A stretch of DNA of 64,000 bases from Rebecca billardiae RCC1528 (lineage: Eukaryota; Haptophyta). Of this stretch, positions 9,894 through 22,200 are shown one piece after another (positions within the stretch are counted from its first letter, which is position 1; the number at the start of each line of letters is the position of its first letter). The position numbers and the translations under genes are program-made. The notes below the pieces were generated by a model. That model was not told the DNA's origin. It saw only the letters and a program-made list of their open reading frames with translations, and did no database searches. The stretch covers positions 1,612,001 to 1,676,000 of the forward strand of contig OZ251233.1 of NCBI GenBank assembly GCA_965240325.2, in the 5' to 3' direction.

Positions 9894-12800
9894 AGGGAGG
9901 AGCGTGGCGGTGGCGTTCAGCCAGGTGGCGGCGGCGCTGCCGCACTCGAAGGGGCGCGGGTGGGAGCACCTGCGCGCGGAGCACCAGCTCCTCGGCGCGC
10001 GCGCGCTCGAGTCCGAGCGCAAGCGCCTCGCGCTCCACGCCACGCTCGAGCGGCGCCGCGGGCACGCGCACGGCGGCGGCCATGCTGCCGCGGCCGCGGC
10101 GGTCGGCGGCGGCGGGCTGGCGTCGGCCCTCGCTGCGAGCGCCGACGACGACCCGCTCGTGCGGACCGCGCTCGACGCGGCGGTGTCGGCGTCGGGCGTG
10201 GAGAAAATGATGCCGAGCGCGCCCTCGCGCGCCTCCATTGCCGCCGGCGCCGCCGTAGCCGCCGGCGCCGCCGCCGCCTCGCCGACCCGTCACCACGGGC
10301 CGAGCTCATTCGCCCACGCGCCGCCGCCGCCACACGGTGCCGCCGCCGCGGCGCACGCCGCCGCCGCGGCCGAGGCGGAGGCGACGACGCTTGCGGTCGG
10401 GCTCGGCGGCGCGGCGCCGCTCACGCCGCGGCCGGTCGGCGCGATCTCCTCGCTGAGCGCCGCGCTGTCTCGGCTGGCCGCCGCGCGCGGCTTGCCGCTT
10501 GCCGCTGGCGACGGCGCGTGTGCGAGCGCTCACGCGAGCCCGCCGCAGCCGCGCACGTCGCCCAACCAGCGCGCGAGGCAGTTGGGGCTGGGCGCGGGCG
10601 CGGATGGCACGGCGGCGAACGCGAGGCGGGGGAGCACGCTGCACCACCGGCCCACCGCCTCCGTGGCGCCGGGCGCGCACGCCGACGCGCGCAGACGCGC
10701 GCACGCGCGCTCCTCGGCCGGCGCGCTGGGCGCGGACGCGCGCGCGCACGCGGATGGACACGGCGGCGGCGGCGGCGGCGGCAGCGGCTCGGATGGGATC
10801 TTGGTGCCAGCGGGCGTGCTGCCGCACGCCCTCGACCTGAGCAAGCCCACCGCCGAGCTGATGCTCGCCCTCGTCGAGAGCACAGTCCTGCTCGCAGACC
10901 CATGGGATACCTCTGGCCACCGGATTCCGCACCCGGACTCTGTGGCGGCGGCCGCGAGGCTGGTGCCGTTGAGCGGCGGGGACGCGGTCCGGCGCGCGTG
11001 GGGCGCGGGCGGCGGCGCGGGGCCCGAGCCGGGCTCGGTCGGCGCCACGCCCGCCGGCCGCGAGCGGCGGTACAGCGGCGGCGGCGGTGGCGTGGGCAGC
11101 CGCGCGGGCGCGGGCGGCGGCGCGGTCGGCGCGGGCGATGCACTCCTGATCCCAACGGCCGGACCGCCGCACTGGGCGGGCACGCCGCGCTCGCTCCGCG
11201 CGGCAGGCGCGGCGCTGACGGCCGCCGGCACAAGCGGCAGCGTGTACGTGCGCGCGCACGCGCTCTCGCTCAGCCGCGTGCGCGCGCTCGTGTCGGAGTT
11301 CTGGGCCTGGCGAGGCGGCGGCGCAGCCGCCGCCGCGGCCGTGCCAGCCGACGGCCGCGGCGGCGCGGCCGCCGCCGCGCCTGAGTGGTCGCTGCAGGCC
11401 GGGCACTCGCTCGACGACTCGGTGTGGGCGTTTTGCGCAGAGCGCGCCGCGGCCGAGCGCGCGGGCGCGGCGCCGGGCGGCGAGGAGGCGGCGGCGTCTC
11501 TCTGCTACGCACTGCATGAAGGACTTGCGCGTTACGGCCGCGGCGCGCACAGCGGCGCGCGCGACCCGGTCGTGAGCACGCTGACCAACGCACTCGGCGG
11601 CCTCTGGCCGCAAAGGATCTGGTGCGGCGCGGGCGCGGCGCGGGCGCGGCGCGGGTGCGGGCGTGGTGGCTGCGCATGCGCGCGCGCGTGCTGCGGCGCC
11701 GCCGCGCCGTCGCGCCTGTCGGGCGGCCCCACTGCAGCCGCAGACGTGCCCAGCGCGCGCGCCCACGCGCGCGCACCCGAGGCTGACGCGCCACACCGCG
11801 CCACCCCGCCTGACGCGCAGGGCCGACCTGCTTGCCGCCCTCAACGCGCTTCACGACGCGATGCGCGCGCGCGCACCCGCGAGTGAGCGACAGGCGAGCT
11901 CCGCGGCCGAGGCCCCCAGCAAGGGCGCGGGCGGCAAGGGTGTGGGACAGGCGGCGTCAGTGCCGCCGCCGGGCGCGGGGCAGGACAAGGGCGGCGCGCC
12001 CAAGGAGGACACCGCCGCGCCCGCGCCGCCGCCGCCGCCACTCACGCTCCCGCTCGGCACCATCGCCCACGTGCTCCGGAGCCGCGCGGCCGAACCTTTT
12101 TCGAGAAACTCGCACGTCGCCGAGGCGCTGGCCAGGCTTCTGCTGCCGCACAGCGGCGGCGGCGCGGACGGCGGCGGCGGCGGCGGGCGCGTCTCGCCCA
12201 CCCCTGAGATGGCGTTCGCGGCGGCCGCCGCCGCCGCCGCCGCCGCCGCCATCGACCCCGCGCACGACGCAGGCGGCTCGGACGAGGGCCTCCCGCCGCT
12301 CCCGGCGCTGGGGCACGGGCCGCGCGTCACGCTCGGCGATGCGCTGAGCGCGCGCGCCCTCGCCGCGCCAGGCAGCGTGCCGCGCGAGCTCGCTCCGTTC
12401 GTCGGCGCGCTGTACAATGCCTTTCTGCTGCGCTATCACGAGCTGCTGCCGGCGCTCGAGGCCGTGCTCACGAGCGGCGAGCTGGGCGCTCAGCACGCGG
12501 ACGGCGGTGGCGGCGGCACGGCGGCGGCGGGCGCGCACGGCGCACACCCCACTGTGCGCCTCACGCCGGCGGACGCGCGGCGCGCGCTGCAGCTCGCCGC
12601 GCGCGGCGCGCTGCAGAGCAAGGAGGCGTCCGAGCTCGCCGCGCGCGGCTTCGGCGTCGCCTCGGCCGCGCAGCTCCGCCCGGACGCGAGCATCAGCGCG
12701 CAGCTCTGGCTCGCTCAGCTGCGGCTGCAGGGGCCCGTGCGCGCGCCGGTGGACGGCGGCGGCGCGCGCGGGCGAGCGCCACGCCTCAGCCAGGCGCCGC

Positions 12801-13048
12801 CGGCGGGCAGCGGCGCGGCTGCGGCGCCCGCGGCTGCGGCGCAGCGCGGCGGCAGGCTCAGCGGAGCCCCCACGCCGACACCGCTGCTCGCGCCGCCAGA
12901 CGCGAACTCCGCCGCTGAGCCGCAGCAGTGGCAAGGCGCCAGCCCGCGCTCGCAGCCGTCGGTCAGCAGCCGGATCGCAAGTCCGAGCAAGGGCGGTGGC
13001 AGCAAGCAGCTGGCCTCCCTCGACGCGGAGCTTGAGCATCATGGATGA
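8506..13048 (+). CDS. Coiled-coil protein of unknown function, two exons
   Basis: I do not recognise the family. Exons 8506-11621 and 11821-13048 give a 1,447-residue protein; the intron 11622-11820 (199 nt) begins GTGCGG and ends GCGCAG. The joint restores one frame and skips the low-complexity Arg/Ala stretch of the intron. Residues ~100-230 hold a helical, leucine-rich region (LPEIPDVLSARQQTRSLLQL). Residues ~265-420 are strongly coiled-coil (heptad-like E/K/L/A runs such as KAQKAQAETKAAAQRLDAA). A Gly tract of about 15 residues at ~449 comes from (GGC)n, and the rest is Ala/Gly-rich with scattered conserved-looking patches (LDLSKPTAELMLALVESTVL near 776). A cytoskeletal or ciliary role is possible for such architecture, but nothing specific shows it. 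It is head-to-head with the calpain-like gene. Confidence 0.75.
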
Positions 13049-13082
13049 TGAATGGTGGCACCACCCGTCCCAGAAAGCCCGT

Positions 13083-13130
13083 GAGCCCGTCTTCGGCTCA
13101 GCGGGCTCGTGAGGTACCGACGGTACCTCA
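13083..13130. terminator. Two hairpins just downstream of the coiled-coil gene
   Basis: GAGCCCG at 13083-13089 pairs with CGGGCTC at 13102-13108. Next to it TGAGGTACC (13110-13118) pairs with GGTACCTCA (13122-13130) over a 3-base loop. Their place 35-80 bases past the stop codon suggests a 3' UTR structure or 3'-end signal; function is inferred. Confidence 0.4.
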
Positions 13131-14891
13131 TGATGAGCTCCCTCGGACTTAGAAATTAAAACTGACGACCGCCACGCATCAGTTGCGGGTCGTACGTCGT
13201 ATAAGCGCTATCTGCTACGTACGTGCGCGCGTATATTTTTCAATACCATATGCACGACTACGGCGGCGGACTCGTCGACTCGAGCCTTGACGTATGGGGC
13301 TGGGACGGGTGGCAGGCGCAGCCATTAGCAGAGCGCAGTCATCATCATCGGACTGCGCTAGGACCGTTCGGCACGGCTACGATCATAAGCTATACGCTGA
13401 GCTCATTGTTCTGAAGCGCAACGCCGGTATATAGCGCAGCAGGCGGTTTAATAATATGCGCGGAATGATATATATGATGCGCGACGATGTAGTCGAATAA
13501 TGCTGAATATATCGTATAGTACGATAGTCGTGATGCGTATAGACTGCTACACGAGCTAGTCGTCGTTATCATCATTGTCATCCGGCGGAGTCAGTAGACT
13601 CAGTAGTGACGACGATGGCGCGCAGGACGTACTCGGAGTGATGATGCGATCGATCATCATGACAGCGGCAGCATCAGTGTTACTGAGTGCCAGTACGGTA
13701 CAGTTCGGAGTCAGTTCGGCGCGGAGCCTGACCCAGCTAAAGAATAATACGACGACGACTGCTGATGCTAGTAGCAGGCCCGGCCGCATAGGCTGCCTGT
13801 ATAGTGCTCGTCGATCGTGATTGATACTTCTGTATACTGGCGCTGCGCTATATAGCAGCTAAGTTTTCACTTATTACGATAGATAGCGCCCGCTCGTCAT
13901 CGCGCGAGTCATCAATCGCGTAGTGAGCTAGCGCAGGCGTAGACGCGACTACAGCACCGTTGCGGCCAAGTTAGCAGCAGCAGTATTGACTATTGTAGTT
14001 ATCGCGTCAGCAGTACCGCAAATCAGTCGGCTGCTTAACATTCTGATTGCAGGCGCCCATATATATATGCTTTCATGTACATATAGCGCTGCTACTAGCA
14101 GTCGGCTAGTGGTCGTAGTAGTATAGCAGTAGCAGTATTTTATTGTGGCGTCTACGCGTACGATCGACTGCTGCCCGCGTGAGTGTGACGACACATCAAC
14201 CTTGGCGGCCTCAGGGACAAGCATAGCTACTGTCATACTCATAGCCGACTCGGTTGAGCGCCCGAGACCGCCAGCTGCGCGCCATCTTGATGGCGGCCGG
14301 AGTCGTTGGCACAGAACTTGGCAGGGTTAGCAGCAGCATATCATCATTATTGAAGTCGTCGCGTCGTCATACGGTAGTGGTGTGCACGGTGCGCAGTTCT
14401 GCAGTCTGCTGCTGCCGCACTGAGGCTTGCCACGATATTTCGACGGCTCCTACTCCTAGCCAGCATCGTCACTGCTGGCTGACGATGGTGATGACGCCGA
14501 GACAGACGCGTACAACGAATCAAGCATGGACATCATGGTTGTGATGTCCGAGTCGTCAGGCGCACAGTCAGTCCTACTTCTGTCAGCAGCATCACCGAGT
14601 GGCGCCGGCAGACGCGAGCTGACGCGCCAGTATGATAGTTATTAGCAGTCGCCTGTAGTCTGTCGGCGCGGCGCGCGGCGCTGCTGCTGACACTGCCACC
14701 CAGGACGCAGGCTATGGTCGACGAGTCTGAGCGCGCCCTGGCGCTGATGCAGTGCTGTTTCGTCGCACTTCCGGGACTCGGCTGTGCAGCCTGAAATTGA
14801 ATACTGAGTGCTGCCTGTCACCGTCAGCGCGGCGCATCATCATCAGTATTCAGCATATTCGCAGCTTATGACCGTGCTTCGCGGCTCTTGT
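13131..14891. other. Gene-poor stretch
   Basis: No gene supported. Moderate-GC sequence rich in AT steps and in CAGTA/CGATCG-like words, with only short unrelated open frames. No repeat longer than a few tens of bases was noticed. Confidence 0.5.
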
Positions 14892-15530
14892 TCATGGAAC
14901 CAACGTAGTTAGGGGTCCGCGAAAGTGTGGACGGTTGCTCGCCCGAGTAGGCGTGGGTGGCGAGCACAACGTCGTGGCAGTCCGGGAGCTAGCACGCCCC
15001 AGTCTGCACGCCCCGGACTGCGATCTTTTGACGTGCGCCCTCGACGTGCTGCTTCGCCCTCCTCGGCGCGAGGGTCCGGTTGTCTTGGCTCTCGCCACTC
15101 GGGGCACGGTCGCGTGGAGCGACTCCTCGCTGCCGCCCATGTTCCTCGATCGCTGCCGAGCAAGTGATTTGCGGCCTGGGTTAACCCGCGAGGCCGCAAG
15201 TGCTGCAAAGTGCTGCAAATACGGAAAATCGTCACTCACGTCCGGGCCCTTGAGAGTTGCTCCTCGGGATGGCTGTCGCCGTGCAGCCCGTGAGGGGGTT
15301 GTCCATCGCCACCGCGGGCGCCCGGGCCGGCGCCGCGATGGCGGGCGCGTGGCGCCCGCCCAAGATGGGTAGGTCGTGGACGTGAGCTCACGTCCACCAA
15401 ATATACCAGCTTGGAAGCCCGAAACGTCGCAAAATGGCGAGATGTGCGCTCTCTTCCCCGCCGCGCTGACCATTGCAATCTGGGCAGCCATAGCGGCCGC
15501 CACGGGGTCGAACTCCACGGGGTGCCTCAT
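14892..15530 (-). CDS. Weak hypothetical open frame
   Basis: An ATG-started frame of 212 residues. The N-terminal 45 residues (MRHPVEFDPVAAAMAAQIAM onward) and a middle piece (VSDDFPYLQHFAALAA) look protein-like, whereas the remainder is Arg/Ser/Pro-rich. It may be one or two exons of a spliced gene with introns I could not place, or not a gene at all. A perfect 22-bp palindrome (15376-15397) interrupts the better-looking part. No family recognised. Confidence 0.2.
   Translation of the reverse strand: MRHPVEFDPVAAAMAAQIAMVSAAGKRAHISPFCDVSGFQAGIFGGRELTSTTYPSWAGATRPPSRRRPGRPRWRWTTPSRAARRQPSRGATLKGPDVSDDFPYLQHFAALAASRVNPGRKSLARQRSRNMGGSEESLHATVPRVARAKTTGPSRRGGRSSTSRAHVKRSQSGACRLGRASSRTATTLCSPPTPTRASNRPHFRGPLTTLVP
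15376..15397. repeat. 22-bp perfect palindrome
   Basis: The half-site GTGGACGTGAG is followed directly by its reverse complement. The centre is CACGTGAGCTCACGTG-like, containing two ACGT cores of the type bound by bZIP factors; binding is not shown. Confidence 0.7.
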
Positions 15531-17236
15531 GGCTGGTCTGAGCGTACACGCACGCCTGTCATAGCGCACGCGCGCAGCAGTCCGCGCTGACCAGACCGCA
15601 CCGCGCGCGCGCGTCTCGTGCTCGCGCACAAGCCTCGGACGCGACGGCGTCCGATTGGTCTTGGTCGTGGCACGGGGCGGCGAGAAAGCATGGCGTGAGT
15701 CGTCCTACGTCCACGTTTTCTCGCGCGCGGGTGGCGGTGCGTCTCCCCGCGGACGCATGCGTAGGCAGCGACTGTCAGCCAGCTGCGCTGGTCGCCGTAG
15801 CCTGATAGCCAGTGCGTGCACTGCGGCTTCGCCTAGCTGCCTAGTGGGTCATCATGTGCCCAGGCAGTGGATGAATTGGAATATGGGCCAGCCTCCGACG
15901 ACGACCCCAGGTAGCGCTAGTAACACACGCAGATGCTGTCTCTAACCGATCTGGCGCTGCGTCCGCTGAGACGATCTCTTCAGAAAGCTCCCATCAACAG
16001 CTTGTGAGAGTCAATCAGCCGGGCCGCCGGATTCAATCGTGTGCCTCAAGGCTCAAGGAGCTGTCGTCGATTGACCTCAGGACGGTCTATACACACGAAC
16101 GTTCCACGCGGCTGGGCGAGCCGCCGGCTCCACTACAGGTGGCCACGCCGCCGATGGGATCAGGTCCCTGACCTGCGGTGAGATCCCTCCTTGCCACACT
16201 ACTGTACCTTGCATGGCCACGACGCTTGGATCGGCGGCGGCTCGTCCGAGCGCCGCCTCGCACCCAGGGCGGCGGCTCGTCACGCGCTGCGCGATGGTGT
16301 GCCCGCACGGGGCAAGGTGACATTGACCAGCCGGTATTTGCCTGCGCGGAAGAGGCGCGGCCTCCGAGCCCGCGCGACGACACGATCTCGTAGAGAAGGA
16401 AGGACAAGCTGTATGTATGCGTATGCGCAGTGTGCACACGCTCACACGCACACACGCGCACGCACAATGGCCAGCAGCACGCATGAGGAGCAGTCCATCA
16501 CAGGCTCAGGCACGCCCACGCTTTTGTGCGCCTCGTGCGTACCGGTGGATGCCCAACGCTCAGGTTCTTTGCCACCCTCTACAGCATGTGTTTCATGGTT
16601 TAGGTGAACCTGGCTCTGATCCACTGCTGCTCCACGTTGACGCCTCTCCCGAGCAGGACAAGCTGCGTGATTTCCACAATCTGGACGAGCTCTTACAAGG
16701 GCGCACGGCTCTCGTATCTTACAAAGTCATTCTCCTCGTCGTCGCTCGTGAGTTCACGACTGAATGGCAAGGAGTGGCCACGCCGAGAAGAGACAAGATG
16801 CGTCAGCTCGATCTCGGTGCGGACAGGAGTCCGTGGGCTCGTCGGACCCGAGTGGTCAGCCCGCACCGTTCGAATCGCAGATCTCGTGCCATCCACGACG
16901 GCTTCGACCAGGGGGCGAACCACGGCATTCTACATTTGCGGCTCGGCGCTCGTCAAGGGCAGCAGTCCATCTGACACGGGATCTCGCGCCCACAGCTCCC
17001 GCCATTTCTCGTCCCGCCGGCCAACGGGCTCGCTTGCCGGTCAGTTTCCGGTGGACCACGCGAAATCCGGAATTCTGCGGCCTTGCGGGTTAAAACACCC
17101 GAGCGACCGTTGGCCACTTCGCCCCGGTTTCTGCGTGACGCGCCTGCAACTCTGTCTGAACTCCAACGGCCGACGACGAAGCGACCAGTGGCGCTTCGCA
17201 CTCATCCGACTCACCACTCACCATTGCTTCAGGCCC
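15531..17236. other. Stretch without a supported gene, upstream of the 17.2-kb gene
   Basis: Several overlapping short frames on both strands, none family-like. The frame of the 17.2-kb gene stays open back to 16604 but that extension looks non-coding. A TTCAG just before the ATG at 17237 (17228-17232) could be an intron acceptor, so part of this stretch may be 5' UTR or an intron. Confidence 0.4.
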
Positions 17237-17593
17237 ATGTCGAAGAAGACAGACTTCACCGCGAAGCAGGCCCGAGAGACGTACGGCCTCACGGACGACG
17301 ACCTCGAGAATATCCCCTACAAGATGAAGGCAGCCTACGGCTTCGGCGGCGGCTCGTACAGAGTGTGGCGTGGAGGCGATCTTGCCGAACGCGCCAAGTC
17401 CAAGCGTTCCGCTCTGGGCAACTCCTATGACAAGCAGGCGATCACAAAAAAGCTTGCGGCGCAGAAGCAGCGCGAAGCGCGCGCTGACAAGCGCGACGCC
17501 AAGCTCGTGGAGAAGTACTTCCCTGGGCGCAAGTTCTCGAAGAAGGCGGCCAAGGAGGCAAACAAGCTACACAACAATCGCCACTACCGTTGA
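17237..17593 (+). CDS. Small basic protein with an XPA-C-like helix motif
   Basis: Predicted 118 residues, very Lys/Arg-rich. The N-terminal third reads FTAKQARETYGLTDDDLENI, which resembles the pattern TxxxAxxxYxLTxxDLxxL found at the start of the DNA-binding C domain of XPA nucleotide-excision-repair proteins. It lacks the XPA zinc finger and the rest of that domain. The middle has YGFGGGSYRVWRGGDL and the C-terminal half is a charged helix (KKLAAQKQREARADKRDAKL). The start at 17237 is chosen because conserved-looking sequence begins there; the frame is open further upstream but Ser/Arg-rich. A nuclear, nucleic-acid-binding role is an inference from charge and this motif. XPA kinship is tentative. 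Confidence 0.6.
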   Translation: MSKKTDFTAKQARETYGLTDDDLENIPYKMKAAYGFGGGSYRVWRGGDLAERAKSKRSALGNSYDKQAITKKLAAQKQREARADKRDAKLVEKYFPGRKFSKKAAKEANKLHNNRHYR

Positions 17594-19205
17594 GGCCGCC
17601 AAGTTGAGCTCCTTTCCGCGTACACGCACGTCACCTGGCATGAGCACATCTTGAACCAACCAACCGTTGTGAACCGACTTATGAGCAACACGCGCTTGTG
17701 GCTATTGTCAACACCACTCATACGCTTAATTGCAATGCCTCCATCGAGATGACGATGATTCCGTGCATCATCAACGATCGTCGCGTAAGGCGTCAATCAA
17801 TGATCAGTCCGCGCCGCGGCGACGACGGCCAGGCGCAGGCGGGAATAGACAATTGTGAAATGTCTCGTCGTTGGAATGATTCATCCGCGGGACCGCGGCC
17901 TGCGCGGCCGCCGCCGCCGCATAGTCGGTCGAATCGCAGGATTAAGCCGTGAACAAGCACTCAGCACGTCGGGTCCAGGTCCCGCGCCCGCGGCCGACGG
18001 TCGGACGGATGATCGTCCGCCGCGCCACGCGTACCTCTGGCGCCGCGTGCATGGCCGACTCAGTGCGCAAGCGCAGCCTATAGAGCTAGTCATTATGCAT
18101 TCATTGCGTCGCTGACTGTGCGGCCGCGCCCGTACTACTACTGCTACTGAATTGAACGCGAAGTTATCCGCCGCCGCAGTGTAGTCACTGACGAGTCAAT
18201 ATTCGCCGCCCGTCAGCAGTCGTATTGCGCCGTGGTCGCGTAGTACATTCGTATAATAAACTCTCATGCCACGCTATGCCGTCTGCTATGACTGTGAGTT
18301 ACTGTACGGGCCCGCCGAACGGGTCACACGTGGTCGCGATCAAGGGGCTAGTTTATCGGCAGATCGACGGCATCAGTTATTGAGAATACACAGCATCGCT
18401 CACATCGGCCCGGGTCTACTTGAACCTACCATTGATGGCAGCGCTCGGCCTCGCGACCTAGTGCCTCGCCATCACTGCGTCAGGCCTCACTTCGGCTCTC
18501 GGTCCTCGTCGTCAGCCGCATCAGGCTGGGGCACCCGAGCTCGGATCGGCCAGGTAGTCAGCCGCTGCCGGACTGATGAGAGTCGCACGCTGTCGCACCG
18601 ATGATCGGGCGCAGTATAATCTACCGCGTTCGTTGATGAGAAAATCGCTTATTAAATAGAACAGCAGCGCGCGCGCTGCTCAGCGCTGGTCGAGTTCAGT
18701 AGTACGAAAATCGCAATACAGTACTGGTAACCACGATGGTATATATATATCTACTGCTGCTGTATTTTTATAAACTAACTCCCTCTCTCTCTCTCTCTCT
18801 CTCTGACTCTCTCTCTCTCTCTCTCTCTCTCCTTAGCGCCGACTGTACCGAGCCCTAGCTTACCTGAACGGTGCGCGGCGCGCGCTGGCCCGCGCCCACC
18901 GCCACCGGGGCCGCCGGCCCGACCCGCCTACAACTCGCGCCCTCCGGCTGTGCTGCGGCGCCGGAGTGACTGAGACTCGGTGTGAGTACCCGCCGAGGTC
19001 CAGCAGCGCGATATATTGGCGTCATATTGGCTAGCTATAGTCCGGCCTTAGTAGTCCGGTCCTACTCGGTTTAGCGGCCGGCCTAGACGGGCCCGTCAGG
19101 CCGCAGTCTGACACTAGTGTCACTGACAGGTAAATGCTGTCGTATAGTTATCTCGTCACTATCTATCTGCTCGAACGGCCGGCGCCCCGACGCCGACTAC
19201 CGCGG
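17594..19205. other. Gene-poor stretch before the retroelement
   Basis: No gene supported. Contains a CT microsatellite at 18781-18833 and scattered TA-rich steps. Composition shifts between GC-rich and AT-rich patches. Confidence 0.5.
18781..18833. repeat. (CT)n microsatellite
   Basis: About 25 CT dinucleotides interrupted once by GACT near 18805. Confidence 0.9.
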
Positions 19206-19241
19206 CGGTCACTAACTTATTAAACTATATATATATATAAG

Positions 19242-22200
19242 GTGCTGACGCTCCTGCCCGGGCTCCTGCTGTGGCAGCCTCTGCGCGGGGGCCGCGGCCG
19301 CGCGACGCGGACCATCGAGCGCCGCTTCGGCTTGTGGGACCGCGGGGAGCTCGACACGCTCGTCGACGAGTGGGCGCAGGAGTGCCGCCGCTCCGCTGAC
19401 GAGGCCGCCGTGGGGGGCGGCGAGGGGCTGGGAGACGCGCAGCGCGAGGTCAAGCGCGCCACCGAGCTGCTGGCGAAGGGCGAGGTCTCGGCGGCGGCGC
19501 GGCTGCTCGAGAGCCACGGCCTGGCTAGCATGCAGGACCAGGCCGTACAGGCGCAGATGCGCGCGAAGCATCCGCAGCGCACGTACTCGCTCGACGGCGT
19601 CCTCGACGACGACGCCCTCGACGACGCCGCCGAGTTCATCATCACGGCCGACGACATTAAGGAGGTGTACCGCGGCCTGCCGCGCGAGAAGGCGGCTGGG
19701 GCGTCGGCGTGGCGGTTTGAGTACCTCACGGCCGTCGCGCCGACCGTGGACTTCCCCGACGACAAGGCCGCCAGCGCCCCCGAGGCGCACGCCGCGTTCG
19801 CGACGCTCTTCCTCGACAACCGGCTCCCGGGCGGGTTCAACCTCACCTTTGCGTCCGTGCGGCTCATCCCCGTGCGCAAGCGCGCCGCGAGCGCGGCCGG
19901 CGCAGAGGACGCGCGTCCGGTGGGTATCTCGTGCGGCCTCCGCCGCGCGCTTACGCGCTGCCTGCTCCGACGCGCGGACGTCAAGGAGATGCTGGAGTCG
20001 TACCTCGCCCCCCTGCAGCTCGGCGTCGCTGTCCCGTCGGGCGGCACGAAGCTCGTCTTTGCGATTCGCGAGCTGCTGGACGCGCACCCGGACTGGGTTC
20101 TGATCTCGTGCGACATCCGGAACGCCTTCAACGCGACGCTCCGCCGGTCGATCATCCGCGCGGTGTCGACGGCCGGCGAGCTGTCGGCGCTGACGCCGCT
20201 CGCGCTCGCGATGCTCGCTCCCAAGGCGCGCGTCTTCGACGGCGGTGGCGGCACTGGCCAGCCCATTCGGCAGCTCGACTTCCTCAGCGAGGAGGGCGTG
20301 CAGCAGGGCTCGGTCGAGGCAGCGGCCTTCTTTGCGATCGCGCTCCAGCCGCACCTGCGCGCGCTGGACGAGCGGCTGCAGCCGTGCGGGGGCGCCGCAC
20401 GCGCGGGCCACGACGATGTGAGCATCATCGGCCCGCCGTCCGAGGCCTTCCGTGCCCTCCACGAGTTCGCCGCCGCCGTGAAGGACTCGCTCGGCCTGGA
20501 GCTGCAGGTCGCCAAGACCAAGTGCTACATCCACCCGGAGTACGACCACCTGCTGGACGAGCACCGGGGCGACGTGCCGCGCGGCACGCTGACGGACGCA
20601 GACGGCGTCGCTCACCACGGCGTCACGGTGTATGGCGTGCCCGTCGGGACCGAGGGCTACGTGGCCACCCACCTCTCTGACAAGTGTGCCGAGATCGCTG
20701 GCATCTCGAACAAGCTGATCAACAGGCTCGGCTCGGCGCACAAGCAGGGGCTGTGGGTGCTCACGCACTACTCGACCTCGACGAAGCTCGACTACTTCCT
20801 CCGCCACATCGAGCCCGACGCCACTGCCGAGGCGTGTGAGCGGTTTGACGCTATCATCCTCCGGCAGGCCGGCGTCGCGCTCGGCTTCCCCACCGACGAC
20901 CAGCTCGACGACATCATGCTGCAGCGGCTCCGCCTGCCCGTCCGCCTGGGGGGGCTCGCCCTGCGCTCGGCGGCGCAGCGGGCACCCGCCGCCTTCTGGG
21001 CGGGGGCCCACGCCGCTGTTCCCGCGTTCCTCGACCGCCACGCCCCCATGCAGGGCGGCGTCGCCGTGCACGGCGTCCTCGAGCGCGACTCCATCGTCGC
21101 GCGCGTGGGCCGTGACGCGTTCGTGGACATGCGCGCCGCCGGATGGCGCCAGTTTCTGCAGTCGGGCTCGGCGCTCGGGCGGACGCTCGCGACCATCTGG
21201 GAGCGCCTCCAGCTCGCCGAGCAGGAGGCGCCAGCTGTGCCCAACCGGCAGCCTTACTGCGTGCTCCACCTCCCGGCGGGTCAGGTGGCACCCACGGCAC
21301 GCCGGGCTGTGGACGGCACCGTCTACTACAGCCTCGCCAAGGACATCACGGAGGACGTCGAGAACACCCACGGCTGGCTCCTGCGGCGGCAGCTCAGCTC
21401 TCTCTCTCGGGACGACCGCCGTGTGCACCTCATCCAGAACGTGGACCGTGCCTCACTCGCGTTCGTGGGCGCGCTCCCGATCGGCAGCGCGGCGGTCCAC
21501 CACCAGGGTGAGTGGCTTGAGATCGCGGCGCGCGCGCTCGGGATCCCCAGCCCGGTCTGCGCGCCGCTGGCCCAGGCCGGGGCGTACGTGCCCACGCGCT
21601 CGGGTCCCGGCATCCGGGTGGACGCGTACGGCGACGCGCTCCTCAGCGCGTCCGGCCGCAACGCGCTCCCCGGCGACCACGTCGCACGCTACCGGCACGA
21701 CCCGGTGATCCGCGTGCTGGCGGGGTTCTTCCGCACGTACGCCGGTGTGTACGCCGTGCCGGAGGACACCTGGATCTTCGGCTCGGTGCACGCCCAGTCC
21801 ACCGCCCAGGCGCAGGCGGTGCTCGGCACGGACCGCAAGCGCGTGCCGGTGGTGGACCTGAGTGCCGAGGTGCACGGCAACTGTACCCTGTTCGAGGTCA
21901 AGACCATCTCGCTGAGCCCGTCGCGCTACAGGGTGAGCGACGGCCGCAACGGTGCGGTGCGCCAGCGCGCGGAACTCGTCCCGCGCGAGCGGCGCAAGCA
22001 GCTGCAGCTCCTCGACCGCGAGGTCTATGGCACGCTTGAGGGCCAGGTGGGCCCATACGAGGCGCGGCTCGACACCTTCCCCGCGATCGTCCCGATTGTC
22101 GTGGGGGCGTTCGGCGAGTGGAGCGCGGAGGTGGACCTCACCCTCAAGAAGATCGCCAAGATGGGGCGGGACACGTGGCGCGCGCGCCTCAGCGCGCCCT

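Noticed and set aside
8416-10296. 626-codon minus-strand frame opposite the coiled-coil gene
   Set aside because: Low-complexity Arg/Leu/His-rich shadow; the plus strand has the coiled-coil pattern and a supported splice joint.
16604-17236. N-terminal extension of the small basic protein
   Set aside because: The frame is open but Ser/Arg/His-rich and unlike the conserved-looking part; more likely 5' UTR or intron.
19212-21428. 738-codon minus-strand open frame opposite the reverse transcriptase
   Set aside because: Its translation is Arg/Val/Glu/His-rich with no motif; it mirrors the high third-position GC of the RT frame on the other strand.
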